Of a stretch of 64,000 bases of DNA, positions 47,938-59,790 are shown piece by piece; the stretch's first letter is position 1, and every line of letters begins with the position of its first letter. This DNA is from Beta vulgaris subsp. vulgaris. Its lineage: Eukaryota > Streptophyta > Magnoliopsida > Caryophyllales > Amaranthaceae. Under the pieces are notes generated by a model. That model worked only from the letters and a program-made list of their open reading frames with translations. It ran no database searches and was not told where the DNA came from. The translations under genes were made by a program, and so were the position numbers. Location of the stretch: NCBI RefSeq assembly GCF_026745355.1, contig NC_079202.1, positions 60,146,622 to 60,210,621 of the forward strand, written 5' to 3'.

Positions 47938-48498
47938 TATATATTTTTGCTCATTGTAGAATTTACCGGTTTTGTTGGAAATACACTCCAAGGGGTAAAA
48001 ACTTAGTTGAAAATGAACTAAATTAAATGAGATAGATGTAATTATACATCATACGTGAATACCTGTCTCTGAAAAGAGTAACTTATTGTTTGATGCGAAT
48101 GCAATGCATTTATACACGTATATTACTCTACCATAGATGAAAGTAGTTGATGTCAGTGAAAGTTTACTCTAATTTGCAAAAGTCGTAAGTTTTGTAATTA
48201 ATTCACTTGTATTGATAAATCATAAACGTATAAGCTAGTAGTTTATATAAGTTGTACAACTCCATAACTAGGTAAGTTTGAGGGGAAAATAATTCTGATG
48301 AGATTTTGACGTAGATTGATTGATTCTGATATGAATATTAGGCAGTAGGTACAACATACATGTAATTGGAAATTGAGGAAAAATGATGTGTATGCAAATC
48401 ACAAAGTTGACTTTTAATTGACTTCACTATCCATATATCATAAATATGTCTCAATCCTCACATGAATAATATTGTTTTGTATATTTTATAAGGGAGAA

Positions 48499-48670
48499 AC
48501 TATATGCAGCCTTAGGAGTTGTATATAAAAAGCTAAAAATGGAAATAAGTTGCATTAATTGATCATTTATTATATCGGTTGATACAAAAAATTTCCATAA
48601 ATTCACAACTTATTTTCATTTTAAGTAATGTATTTATGTCTTATATGCAACCCTAAGAGTTGCATATAGT
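48499..48670. mobile_element. Short MITE, 172 bp
   Basis: The left end ACTATATGCAGCCTTAGGAG and right end (reverse complement ACTATATGCAACTCTTAGGG) are inverted over about 30 bases. The centre is AT-rich. Confidence 0.65.
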
Positions 48671-49336
48671 ATAACCCATATTATAAATTTCTGATTTAAA
48701 AACTTTTAAATATTTCTTTTTCTTTTAGTAAGAAATAACATTTTATTGAGTTTACTAAATAGTACTCCATCCATCCCATACATAATATAGTGTTCACTTC
48801 TCTTTTTTCATGGAAATTAATAAATATGAAAGGAGTAGTATGATTTTCCAAAAGAACGTATCTAAGGAAGTAATTTTTTGGTACTTTTGTCTTGTGACTA
48901 GTTCTTTATATTCTTTTTCTTTTTGAAAAACACAATAAATATTCCTTGAAATTGTGTAAAATAATAAATAAAGGCACATATTTTAAAAGCAAGGTAAGTG
49001 TTTTTTTGAAAAATTTATGTAGAAATTATTAAATTAAGGATAATTTAGTCCAAACAAATTTATGAAAAAGAATATGGCACAACATTTTGAAACACCCAAC
49101 AAAAATTCATGCACTATATTACAAAACGCAAAGTATCAATTCACAAGAATAGGAAAAAACATAAATTAAAGACAAGAAAAACATATGCTTCCTTAATGAT
49201 AATATATATATACAAGAAAATAAAGTTTAGCAAGAAAACGGAGAAGATTCATTTTTTTAGTAATAAACGATGAATTTTGTTATAGAAAGCTTAATTTTTC
49301 TTGAGAGAATATTTCATAGATGATCAAGGCATTAGG

Positions 49337-49715
49337 TTTCGTTTGGTTAGGCTTAAAATATTTTTAGTTAAAATGATTTTCATGGAAAACAATTTACAAT
49401 GAAAAATACAATTCCAAAATTAGTTTTCCATTGTTTGGTTCCATCTTCCATGTAAAAAAAATGATGACATGAAGGGGAAATGAAATTAAAGGAAAGTAAA
49501 GAGGTAATGAGAGCAGTGTACAATAGAGATAAGGAAAAGGAAGGAAAACAGTTTTCCCTTCATTTGGAAAGGAAAATGGTTTTCCATCATTGGGAGATCA
49601 ATTTACTCTAAGAAAAAATGATTTTAAACTCTTTTGCAAACTAAACAATGTAAAATTGAAAACAAAGGAAAACAATTTTTCAAGAAAATGTTTTACTCCC
49701 CACCAAACGGACCAT
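49337..49715. mobile_element. MITE with GGTTTCGTTTGGT ends
   Basis: The left end GGTTTCGTTTGGTTAGG and right end CCCCACCAAACGGACC are inverted. The arms carry mirrored TTTTCCATTGTTTGG and CTAAACAATG motifs. The flanks suggest a TTA/ATA target site but are not exact. Confidence 0.6.
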
Positions 49716-50130
49716 AAACATTAAAGAATAGATTAACTTGTGTCGTACTTGCTTGGTTATTGTTTTAGTAGCAAGTAAATGAAATAATTTAAGAAAAGCA
49801 TGCGGCCTCAAACCAAGATTGATTCATGCTGGCTCAAAGTCCCAATATGAGTTGTATAGATAAATCACCCATTTTCTTAGTGCTAGAATGTCCTTAAAAG
49901 AATCAAAAATAAAATAAAATAATAGCAAGTTAGGAGTATGATATTAGAGTATGGAGTATATCCTATCAAAGTTAAGTTTTGAATATGGAGTTAAATATGG
50001 CACACAATACTTCAAATTTTAATAGCTAGGGAATCACTTTTTAAATTATTTATTTATTTATTAATGAATAATGCAAGTTATGTTAAGAGTATAACCCACA
50101 TGTGAATTGAGAATACAAAGAGAATGATTA

Positions 50131-50132
<2 letters not shown>

Positions 50133-50192
<60 letters not shown>
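50133..50192. repeat. (AT)30 microsatellite at the 3' end of a LINE remnant
   Basis: About 60 bases of uninterrupted AT dinucleotide. It adjoins the 3' side (minus strand) of the truncated LINE at 50193-50505 and may have grown from its tail. Confidence 0.95.
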
Positions 50193-50195
<3 letters not shown>

Positions 50196-50505
50196 TTGGT
50201 TTCATTGATCATAGCCATTAAAAGGCGGTGTTTACAACATTTAAACAAGGTATATGCCCAAGGCCCATTACGCAAGGAACCCGTGAATGGAAAATCGTAA
50301 AATGGCACACTGCCTACAACCAAGCTAGAAATTCGGATTCACGAACTAAATCTTTCTTTGCCAAAGAATCTGCGACTACATTTGAGCTTCGCTTTTTATG
50401 CACAATACTAATGTGTAGCCAATTCTTTCTAGCATTTCTTATGAAATTTTTCATTTGAAAATTTAAGTTCCAAGGCCCACCTTTGTCGTTGTTGCACCAT
50501 GATAC
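50193..50505 (-). pseudogene. Truncated LINE tail (RNase H C-terminus and 3' UTR)
   Basis: The minus strand reads SWCNNDKGGPWN, IRNARKN, VVADSLAKKDLVRESEFLAW and a final L before a stop at 50314-50316, all alignable to the end of the adjacent full-length LINE (WSNDDKGGPWN, IRNARKN and so on). A short 3' UTR follows. It is 5'-truncated and more decayed than its neighbour. Confidence 0.8.
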
Positions 50506-50957
50506 TCCTATATGAATTGATAGGTAATTCCATTTATTACCAATTGATTTTAGGACATCATATCAACATTGTATGTAGTTAAACTTTTTTTTTGATAAGT
50601 TATTCTCTTTCGTATTATTATTATGATCAAAGATGGATGAGGCCTCTAAACTCAAAATAGGGCATTCCCCCACTAGGTGGGCGACCTTTTAATAGTGCTT
50701 AAAACACACCCTATAAGGAGAGTCCCCTTCCATACCGAGTTACATATAAGTCCCATACATGAGAGTCTTTCCAAGACTTATGAAAACATGAATTATGAGA
50801 CTAAGAGAAAAACATAAAACGTAAAATAAAACATACATCTCGAACCAAAGACTTGAAATACAAGAATAGCTTCGAGGAGTAATGAGCATACTGATGAAGT
50901 AAAACTTGAGGCAGCCTACGACCTCACCTTGCTGAGTGCCCCTTCAGCTTGAATAGC

Positions 50958-53900
50958 CTATAACCACGCTATGAATTCTTCTCTACGGAGGAGTCCTTGC
51001 TTCGCTAATGAGTCAGCGACATAGTTTGCGCCTCGCCCCCTGTGCACAATAGTAATATCTAGACCATTCTTTCGGGCGTTCCTAATGAAATTCAAGTGGA
51101 AATTCATATTCCACGGCCCACCTTTGTCATCATTACTCCAAAGGACTGCATTTGCAGAATCAGATTCGAGTATTAATTTTGCACCTTTAACCATATCACT
51201 CGACAGAGAGATCATAATGGCCTTGTGAATTGCGAGGATTTCAGCGCAGTTTATTTCCATGTAAGGAATGGGGGAGGAAAAAAGGCACCTGAAATTTCCT
51301 TTCTGATTTCTTAGGACCCCTCCGATAGCTGAACGCGAGCCGAAAGGTTGGACCGAGGCGTCAACATTCCACTTAAACACATGACTTGATGGGGGCTGCC
51401 ATATAATATCTTCTTTAGAGGAGAGCTTATGTGAGTCAGTCATCTGATTTCCCCTCCATTGAAGGCTCGCGGGATTGCGCATAATATCACAAGGAGAGTA
51501 GGGAAATTTTTCTTTCCATCCCGATATCCACCAACCCAATCTGAGCAAAACCAATTCTTTCATATCCTTGATGCTTGAGGCAGTGTTGCTGAAAACCCGC
51601 TTGTTCCTCTCTTTCCATATGGACCACAGCATGATGAAGAATATTGTTGACCACACTTTACTGAAGAACGACACTTTTTTTGGCCAATACCACTGAGTGA
51701 AAGCCTCTCGAAGAGATGACGGGAATACCCACTTAACCTGCCATAAATTTAACCACCACGACCATAGTTTGGATGAGACCGAACAATGGAGTAGGAGGTG
51801 ATCACTCGTTTCCGGTTCCATCAAGCATAGAGGGCATAGATTGTTTTCCGCATTTATTATTCCGATTCCAGCTAGCTGTGCGGGTGTTGATTTTCCCCAT
51901 TAACGCGAGCCATACAAAGACCTCAATTCTATGAGGTACAAGCCCTTTCCAAACGCCCTTAATTGCGTCATGAATTACGGGGGGTGCATTTTATCCAATT
52001 CAAGTGTGATGGATTTGGTGGAGAAATTACCTGCTTTGGTATGAGCCCAAACTAATTGATCACGGGCTTCCTGAGATGGGTGGACTTGCTGCAGTCTCAT
52101 ATCGAGCCTCTTCTTCTCACTTCGGTCTTGCGGCCTGAATTCCCTTTTCCAAGAGAAAGTCCATACCCAATTGAAGCCTTCCCAAAAACCATACGAATCC
52201 ACTGTTGCGTTTGGGTTGATTGAGATTGCAAAAAGACGAGGAAAATCACTCTTTAGTGGGGTTGAGGATAACCATGGGTCAAGCCAAAATCTGGTTTGAG
52301 ATCCTCTCCCAATGTTTTTGCGGATGCCATTACACAAAATCGACTTGGCATTGGTGTGATGTAAGATGGCTGCACATATATGCCTCCATGGGCCCCCAAA
52401 TTTCGGGACATCAAGATCCAAAATCGAAATGTTCGGCGCATATTTATATTTCTCGCGAATGACAGCACACCAAAAAGGAGATGGATCTTGGAGAAACCTC
52501 CAAATCCATTTCGAGAGCATTGCAATGTTTTTATGAATTATGTTGCCAATACTTAGTCCTCCCAATGATTTCGGCAATTGTATGATGTTCCATGCGACGA
52601 GGGGAGTGACCTTTTTTCCATACTACCCGACCACAAGAATTTGCTTGTATTTTGTTCATCTTTTCAACTACACCTTTAGGGATGGAAAATAGTGACATGT
52701 AGTATAGTGGAAGATTGGCCAAGGAAGATTTGATCAATGTTATTCTTCCACCTATTGAGAGCATTTTACCTTTCCAAGATGCGAGTTTGTGTGAGATTTT
52801 ATCAATAATTGGATCCCACGCTTGAAGACGAGAGAGGTTTCCGCCTATAGGTAGGCCCAAGTAAGTAAAAGGAATGTTGCCAATTTTGCAAAGTAAGGAG
52901 CTTGCCGCTTCTAGAATCCACTCCTTAGATGTTTATCCATGTAGCTCTTGTAAAGTTAACTTGGAGGCCGGAAGCTAGGTGGAAGAGAATGAGAGCCTTC
53001 TTGATATTTTTTAAGGATTCCATTTTAGCTTCACTAAATATGAGGGTATCATCCGCGTATTGGAGATGAGTAACTTTTAGCCCATTTTTACACACTTCGA
53101 CTCCGCTCCATAACCCCTTTTCAACGGCCTTTGCAATTACTTGATTTAGCACTTCTCCAATGAGCACAAATAAGAAGGGAGATAACGGATCGCCTTGCCT
53201 CAACCCTCTCTTGAGTTTGAATGGAGTGCAGGGGGAACCATTGATCAATATTGAAGCCGATGCCGTTGTTACACATGTCATTATCCATTCACACCATTTC
53301 GGTGGGAATTTCATTTGCTCCAATGTCCATTTGAGGAAACTCCAAGAGATGCTATCATATGCTTTGTGGAAATCGAGCTTGAAGAGAATAGCCTCGTTTC
53401 CACTTTTCTTGTATGAATCAATCACTTCACCCGCAACTAATGCACCGTCGAGAATTTGACGCCCTTCGATATATGAAGATTGAAGGGGTCCAATGAGTGA
53501 GTTTACCACTTTTTGAAGTCTTCTCGCCATCACTTTTGCAATTATTTTATATATACTCCCCACCATGCTAATCGGTCTATAGTCTTTAAGACTTGTTGGG
53601 TTCTCCACTTTTGGGATGAGAGTAATGTAGGCCGTGTTACACCCTTTGGGAAGGTGAGCTGAAGCCCAAAAATTGTGAACGATCTCATATATGTCATGCT
53701 TAACTATCTCCCAAGCACTCTTGATGAATTTGAAGTTGAAGCCATCCGGCCCCGGGGCCTTGTCCACACTACATGAAGCCACTGCACTGTCGATTTCTTC
53801 ACAAGAGAAAGGTAGAGTGAGCTGTGAAGCCTGTTCTTGGGACACATGTTTGAAGTTCAGATTCTCAAATACCGGTCTTCTGACATGCTCTTCCTTGAAA

Positions 53901-55086
53901 ATGCTTTTGAAGAAGGCGGTTGCTTCAAACTTTATTCGTGATGGTTCATCAATAATCTGCCCACCTATATCAATGCTTGCTATGAAATTTTTTCGCCTCT
54001 TGTTAGAGGCTATAGCATGAAAGAACTTTGTATTACGATCGCCTTCTTTGAGCCATGTTATTCTGGAGTTTTGTGCCCAATACATTTCTTTCCTTTTGAT
54101 CCACATCCACAATTCAGATTGAGCCTTTTTTCTTTCTTCCAATTCTTGATCATCGAGGTCCCTCAGGTTGTTTATTCTGTCCAGCTTCTGAATTTCTTCT
54201 TCAAGCCTTTTAATGCTCGAGTCAATGTTACCGAATTCATCATGATTCCAAGTTTTGAGCTGCTTCTTTACCTCTCTTAATTTCTCCACCGTGTGTAATG
54301 CTGCGGATTTTTGCCACACATTGTTAACTATTTTAAGACATCTAGGGTCAGTGAGCCAACAATTTTGAAACCGGAAGGGTTTCGGACCCCAATTCAGCTC
54401 CTTGGAATGCACTAATAATGGGCAGTGATCCGACAATCCCCTTTGTAGAAGCGTTACTTTGAGAGCTGGGAATTTCGATATCCATTCTGAGTGAACAAAA
54501 AGTCTATCAAGGATGCTCTTCGAATTACTTCGGAACCATGTGAATCCACCACATGTCGATGGAATTTCGAGGAGGTGAGATTCCTGCACAAATTGTTTAA
54601 AGTTAGTAACTCCAGTTTGAGATAGTAGGAGACTACTCTTTCTTTGGCTCTTAGAACTTCGTTAAAGTCCCGATGATGAGGCACGGAAGCATGTTGGATT
54701 GAATGAATTCTGTGATCTCCTTCCACACCTCAGTCCTCAATGCTATGTCGCATGGATTGTACACATTGATAAGAGTACATTCAAACTCCGTTGCTCTCAG
54801 ATTGCCACTAATTGCAATCCAGTGTTTGTTTATGTTATTGGACGTCATGTTGAAGTTTTTGTTGTTCCATAGTGAGAGTATCCCTCCCGAGTTTCCTTCT
54901 GATGGACGAAATCCACCCAATATCTTCTGCTTTACAGAAGGTTTTGACAGATTTTTTGTTTATGGCACACATTTTTGTTTCTTGAATAAACACAAACATG
55001 GGGTCATGATTCGAAATTATCTTCCTGAGCAAACATCTCTTAGGTCTTGCTGTGAGACCTCTTATATTCCATGATAACAACGACAT
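50958..55086 (-). pseudogene. LINE ORF2 (endonuclease, reverse transcriptase, RNase H), broken
   Basis: It starts MSLLSWNIRGLTARPK at 55086 with the APE-type endonuclease signature; QETKM, NSGGILSLWN, DFNEVL and SDHCPLLV follow across several frames. The reverse transcriptase lies in one open stretch (54589-52925), with LIPKV, DYRPISMV, LKLDFHKAYDSISW, RGLRQGDPLSP and the catalytic YADD. After another frame change come LGLPIGGNLSR-type and zinc-binding connection segments (52860-51975). The C-terminal RNase H (51824-50958) has NVDASVQP, EILAIHKA, ESDSANAV and VADSLAKQGLL. At least five frame changes or stops separate these pieces. A working ORF2 nicks the target DNA and primes reverse transcription there. 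Confidence 0.93.
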
Positions 55087-55123
55087 TAACAAAACTCTTA
55101 TTATGAGATCACTGTCAAGTGAG

Positions 55124-57197
55124 TTAGGAGTTGTTTGCCTCCCAGTTTTGCAATTGAGCATTGAGGACTACCCCTATTCTTTTTTTAAGTTCCGACAGGG
55201 TGCCATTGAAAGAGAGTCCTATGTCTTCAGCCATTCTAATCACATCATCAATGTGTATGGTATTGGTTTTGTTCTGAAGCAGTGAGTTTGGACTCTTTCT
55301 TTGCTCTTCTACCATCTGCTCTTCAGTTTCTTTCTTTTTTCTATTTTTTTCCTTCTTCTTCTTTCTTTTTCAATTTTTGTTTGGGCTGGGATGAAATCCT
55401 CAAACCCTGGTGGGAAGAGAGGCCCTGAACAGGTTGAAGATTCTGTGGTTGATATGGACGAGGACTTCAATGTGTTTGGTCTTAAGAGCGGCCCATATTT
55501 GTTGTTTAAAATAATGGGCGAGGTTTGGGGTTTAAATGTGTTTGATAGGTCACTTGGGCTGATTTGTAATGGGCTAATAATTTCGGAGTTTTTTTGTTTA
55601 TGGCATGTGTTTAAAAGATGATGGGTTTTGGTGGGGGAGTGTATTTCTCTGACTTCTGTTTCATCCAGAATGTGAATTGTTTCTCCTGTAGCTGCCTTTT
55701 CTGGAGAATGATGATTAGGAGTTTCGGGAGATGTGAAGCTGTGTTGTGGGTCCTGGTCATGTCCTCCGAGGTGTTTTATTTCATTATTGGAATTGACAGG
55801 CATTAAAGTTTGCTTTTGTTCTATGACAAGACTTTCTACATTCTCTTCTTCATTGCCTACGTCATCACTAAAAGCAACCAGGCTTTTTGTTTCTTTTTTG
55901 TCATGATGTGACTTTTCATGTGAAGGAGACTTACCTGGTGCTGGCTGCATGGGACTGCTTGACTTTTCCTTTTGTTCCCCTTTTCTATCACCTTTGCATG
56001 GACAAGAATTCTGGAATTTTATTTGCTGTCTTTCAGTTATGAATATGGAATATTGCACATCATCAACTTGCATTTGGACTTGACAGTTGATGTCAAATAG
56101 ACAATCTGTAATAATCATAACATGAGCACAGTCAAGTTTGTCATATATCACTGATTTTACTCTTCCAAACACACTCCCTAACTTGTGAAAATTGTTGTAT
56201 CCCCAGGCAATCAGTGGCACTCCATATATAGTTACCCACGTCTCCCTCCATAACGTTGCACTGTGCTTGTTGACGTTTCGGATTGCAATGTACCACCTTT
56301 CAAGCCATTTGCTTTCAGTTATGCTATGCTTGTCTTCTATCGTGTCAAAGGTTAGAAGATGCTGCATTCCCCCATTGATCTAATGGATAAGCAATTCACT
56401 CCCTCCGCTAACATGTGGTCCATTATTGCGTCTGCTGATTGTATGGAATCTGTAATTCCTATTGCACTTCTTTGCAACATTTCATCATTCTCGCTGCATC
56501 TATCACCGTCTATGGCTGCTGCATATTCGCCTTCACCTTCTATCTCCTTTAATGCATTCCTTGCTTTTTCAGTCTCTTCTCCTAAGCATCTGGAGCTCAT
56601 TATTCTGTGTTTTGAAGGGTTTGGCTTGATTAAAGTGGCTCTAGGCTTGTCATTTGCTGCAGTCCCTGTGACATGTTTTTCTTGGTTGGATTGATCATGC
56701 GAGTTCGCCTTTTCATTGTGTGTTTGTCACCTCTTTATAGGACCTATAATCACGAAAGTTTGTTTTGGAATTTTTTTGTTTGGTTGTGTGGTTCGTAAAA
56801 TTGTGCTGGGTTGTATGTGGTTGGTTTTTTTGGTTTTGGGTATACTGCTTGGCGTGGGTTTATCGTATTTGGCTGGGAATACGGTTATTTTGGATCCTTT
56901 AACACTCCTTCCATTTTCATCTCTCAGGGCTGTTTGTAGAGATTGTGGGAAGTGATACTGAACAAAGGCGAACTTGTGGTTCGAGTTTTTCTGGGTTGTG
57001 GGGATTGTGATGCTTGCAATTGCACCATGGGTTCGAAATATTTGTGAGATTTCAGGGATTGTTATTGATGGGTGTAGATGGTTTATGAAGCATGTTTTGG
57101 ATGCTTGAGGCTGATGGTTTTTGGTTTTCGATCGCTTGACAGTGATCCATGGGGTTTCATTGTTTCTCTCTCTAAAACCTCTCTCACTCTCTCTCAT
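55124..57197 (-). pseudogene. LINE ORF1 (RRM RNA-binding protein), broken
   Basis: The start is the ATG at 57197 (MRESERGFRERNNETPW); frames that reach further upstream run into the target duplication. An RRM spans about residues 33-110, with RNP2-like CFINHL and RNP1-like KFAFVQY. The frame is cut by a TGA at 56727-56729 and then continues in the same frame. It shifts again in a run of five G near 56365 and once more near 55310. The usual C-terminal block (MAEDIGLSFNGTLSELKKRI) ends at 55124, and ORF2 begins 37 bases later. ORF1 proteins of this group bind the element's RNA. Confidence 0.88.
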
Positions 57198-57241
57198 TAG
57201 ACGTTCTTTTGGTATTCTTCTCTTGTATGTAGTTAAACTTT

Positions 57242-57960
57242 CCTCCAAAATGGACTTGTGCTAGAGCCTAGAGCAAATAATATTTATCATGTTATCAGAA
57301 AGAACGAACCTGACCCATTATAAAATGCAAGATTTAAGGTGTTAAAGATTTGTTTCAAAAAAATTGTTGAGAAAATCTAAAATACTCTACATGACTATTA
57401 TTTTATATAAAAAATACAATTATTGGTCAAAGTACAATATATGAGTAATATTACAAAATGGGCAGTGTAGATTAAAAAAATCGTTTTACTAATGAGTTGA
57501 TATTATCTCACTTTCTGTCTTCCCATGCATATTAGTTTATATCTATATATCATGATAATGGGTGATAATGCAAGATCTTCTGGTCGCCAAAATTTAAAAA
57601 ATAAAGATAAAATTTGCAAGATCTTCTGGATTAAATTAAAGAAAGTGGATGAGCCAAAGTTTTGAGGCTAGAATTGCATATTTGCATGGCAATGCAAGCT
57701 GAGAGTGTCATGTTGTAACTTGTCGTACTACTAGTATTTACTATTTAGAAGTAGTTTACATATGAAAATAGACCCACGAACAATAATGTTTTGAAGTGTC
57801 AACATCCATAATCAGCTGAAAGGTATCAAAGGATGATCATTCAAGTGTTACAACTTACAAAGGGTGAACCCCCCCCCCCCAGGTGCACTGCCTAGAAGTT
57901 AGTTGGATTTGTTCATTTGTATATTTTTTATTTTTGTTTATATGCTCGGCTTTTCTTATA
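57242..57960. other. Spacer with a C12 homopolymer
   Basis: No gene is seen. A run of about 12 C lies near 57869-57880, and the rest is AT-rich. Confidence 0.4.
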
Positions 57961-58219
57961 CTCCTTCTGTTTCTTTTTAATTTACTTTGAGGGAGAAACA
58001 AGAAGGAAGTACAGAAGTATGAGAGAGAAACTGAAAAGTGAGATAGAGAAACAAAAGAGTGGTTAAAATATTTAAAAGTGAATGATGTGGGTGGAAAAAG
58101 AAGAGAAAATAGATGTGATATGTTATCAAGAATAGAAAAAGCAGCCGTGTGTCGGTGTGTAGATTAAAAATAAATGAACTAAAAAAGAAAGTGTATAGAT
58201 TAAAAAGAAACGGAAGAAA
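57961..58219. mobile_element. Stowaway-like MITE, about 260 bp
   Basis: The left end CTCCTTCTGTTTCTTTTTAA and right end TTAAAAAGAAACGGAAG are inverted with TA-rich flanks. The interior is purine-rich. Confidence 0.65.
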
Positions 58220-58565
58220 TATACATAAACGCTGAAATAATAATAGAACAAGGGAGCTAGATATGTTTAGAGCTATATATTACAATTTGGAGCAAACAAG
58301 TTAACAACATGCATGTTAGGCATGCAACGAAAAAAGGGCCGTGTAGATGATCAATATCTATGGCATGAAATAGGAAATAGCAAAAATACTCTTAATTAAC
58401 CAAAGCAAGGGGAAACCACTAATTGTCCATCAAATTTTGTAATTAATAACCAATTCGGCGATAATGTAGAAATTACTCATCATTTCTCTAACATACATCT
58501 CGCTCCTAGATTTTGTAATACATATATAAACCCATAACTTCTCTACGCATAAAAAATATTTGTAA

Positions 58566-58896
58566 GTGATAGAGTATAAATCTATTCTTGGAGCCTTAAC
58601 TATCAACTTAAACTTTTGGTTAGTTGGTCCTTTGACATGATATCAGAGTCCGAGTTGCGGGTCTCGTCTAAACTGGGTATTTGATCGCTACTGGATAAGG
58701 ATTTACTTTGACAGGATGTCCAGCCTCTAAGAGGATTATTGCTCAGACCTTTCTAAGGACCCCCTCACTTGTCAAAGGACGAGACCCAGTTTAGACGATA
58801 CCCGCAATCCGAGCTCTGATACCATGTCAAAGGACCAACTCAACCAAAAGTTTAAGCTGGTGGTTGAGGCCCCAAGAATAGATTTATACACTATCA
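58566..58896. repeat. Inverted pair of short LTR ends with primer-binding sites
   Basis: The two arms (about 58566-58680 and 58786-58896) are reverse complements. Each contains GTATAAATCTATTCTTGG, CTTTTGGTT...TTGGTCCTTTGACA and then TGGTATCAGAGC (TGATATCAGAGT in the left arm). TGGTATCAGAGC is the initiator-methionine tRNA primer-binding site that follows the 5' LTR in many plant retrotransposons. The structure therefore looks like two miniature LTR-plus-PBS ends facing each other around a spacer of about 105 bp. Confidence 0.75.
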
Positions 58897-59047
58897 GTCT
58901 CAACACGAGGATTCCAAATATCAACTTTTTATAACTTTTACTTATACGTAATTAGAGATATTAACATTCAAAAAAACGTCTTGATAAATGTGAAAAATCA
59001 AACGGTGCAACTATTTTGAAACGAAGAAAATAGATAATAGATTGATA

Positions 59048-59303
59048 CTCCCTCCGTTTTTTTTAGATGTAACATATTGACTTTGGGCACTATTCATCCA
59101 ATACACTTTGACCACTAATTGTTATTTATACATAAGAAAAAATATAGTCATGTTGGATCTTTTTTGATTCGTCACGGTATACACTTTCCAAATATATATT
59201 TTTTATAATTTTTACTTTTATACAATTGGAGATATTATCGGTCAAAGTTGTGTCTCGACAAATGTGAAAAGTTCAATGTTACATCTAAAAAAACCGGAGG
59301 GAG
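59048..59303. mobile_element. Stowaway MITE, 256 bp
   Basis: The left end CTCCCTCCGTTTTTTTTAG and right end CTAAAAAAACCGGAGGGAG are inverted and flanked by TA on both sides. The core is shared with the copies at 7.3 and 62.0 kb. Confidence 0.9.
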
Positions 59304-59489
59304 TATAAAATTAGTAGTCGCTTAATTTCGATACTACTATATTCTTTTTATAGACACCTACTAGGCTACTATTTTAACATAGACAACAAAACCTAACACA
59401 TAGGGACCGGCCAGCTAAAATCAACAACAACAAAATTACTCGTGGCAGCTTGTAAAGGTTTTTTATACAAGAATCAATTTGTTACTGGC

Positions 59490-59790
59490 TACAATTAGTG
59501 GTGTCAATTCAGTTAACCAGTTCAGTTCTGGTTCAAACCAAACAGTTCAGTTGACTTCAGTTCAGTTAATTCAGTTTATTTTTCCAAACTTAATTGATTC
59601 AGTTTAAACTTTTTCGGTTTCAGTTTCAATCCATACAGTTAATTCAATTTTCAGTTAAGTTCAGTTCAGTTTACAGTTATCTTTTGGTTTGACCCATGCA
59701 GTTTTGGTTTAAACAGTTGGCTTTTTACGGATTACTATCAGTTAAACAGTTATTTTCGGTTTGGATTCAGTTATTTTCAGTTTCTTAAGG
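59490..59790. repeat. CAGTT-rich low-complexity tract
   Basis: The motif CAGTT (TTCAGTT, AACAGTT, TCAGTTAA) recurs more than twenty times at irregular spacing over about 290 bp, starting near GTGGTGTCAATTCAGTTAAC. It resembles the degenerate interior of a MITE. No clear ends are seen. Confidence 0.6.

Larger units (their letters stand above)
50588..57222 (-). mobile_element. Full-length L1-type LINE (RRM ORF1, RNase H ORF2) with perfect 19-bp TSD
   Basis: The target duplication TTGTATGTAGTTAAACTTT is present at 50569-50587 and 57223-57241, enclosing about 6.6 kb read on the minus strand. In order from 57222 it holds a short 5' UTR, ORF1 with an RRM, and ORF2 with APE endonuclease, reverse transcriptase and RNase H. 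A 3' UTR (50957-50594) and a short oligo-A tail (T run on the plus strand from 50588) follow. This layout matches the RRM-type plant L1 LINEs (BNR group, described in beet) and the RNase H acquired by plant L1 elements. Both ORFs carry frameshifts or stops, so this copy cannot encode intact proteins. Confidence 0.95.
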
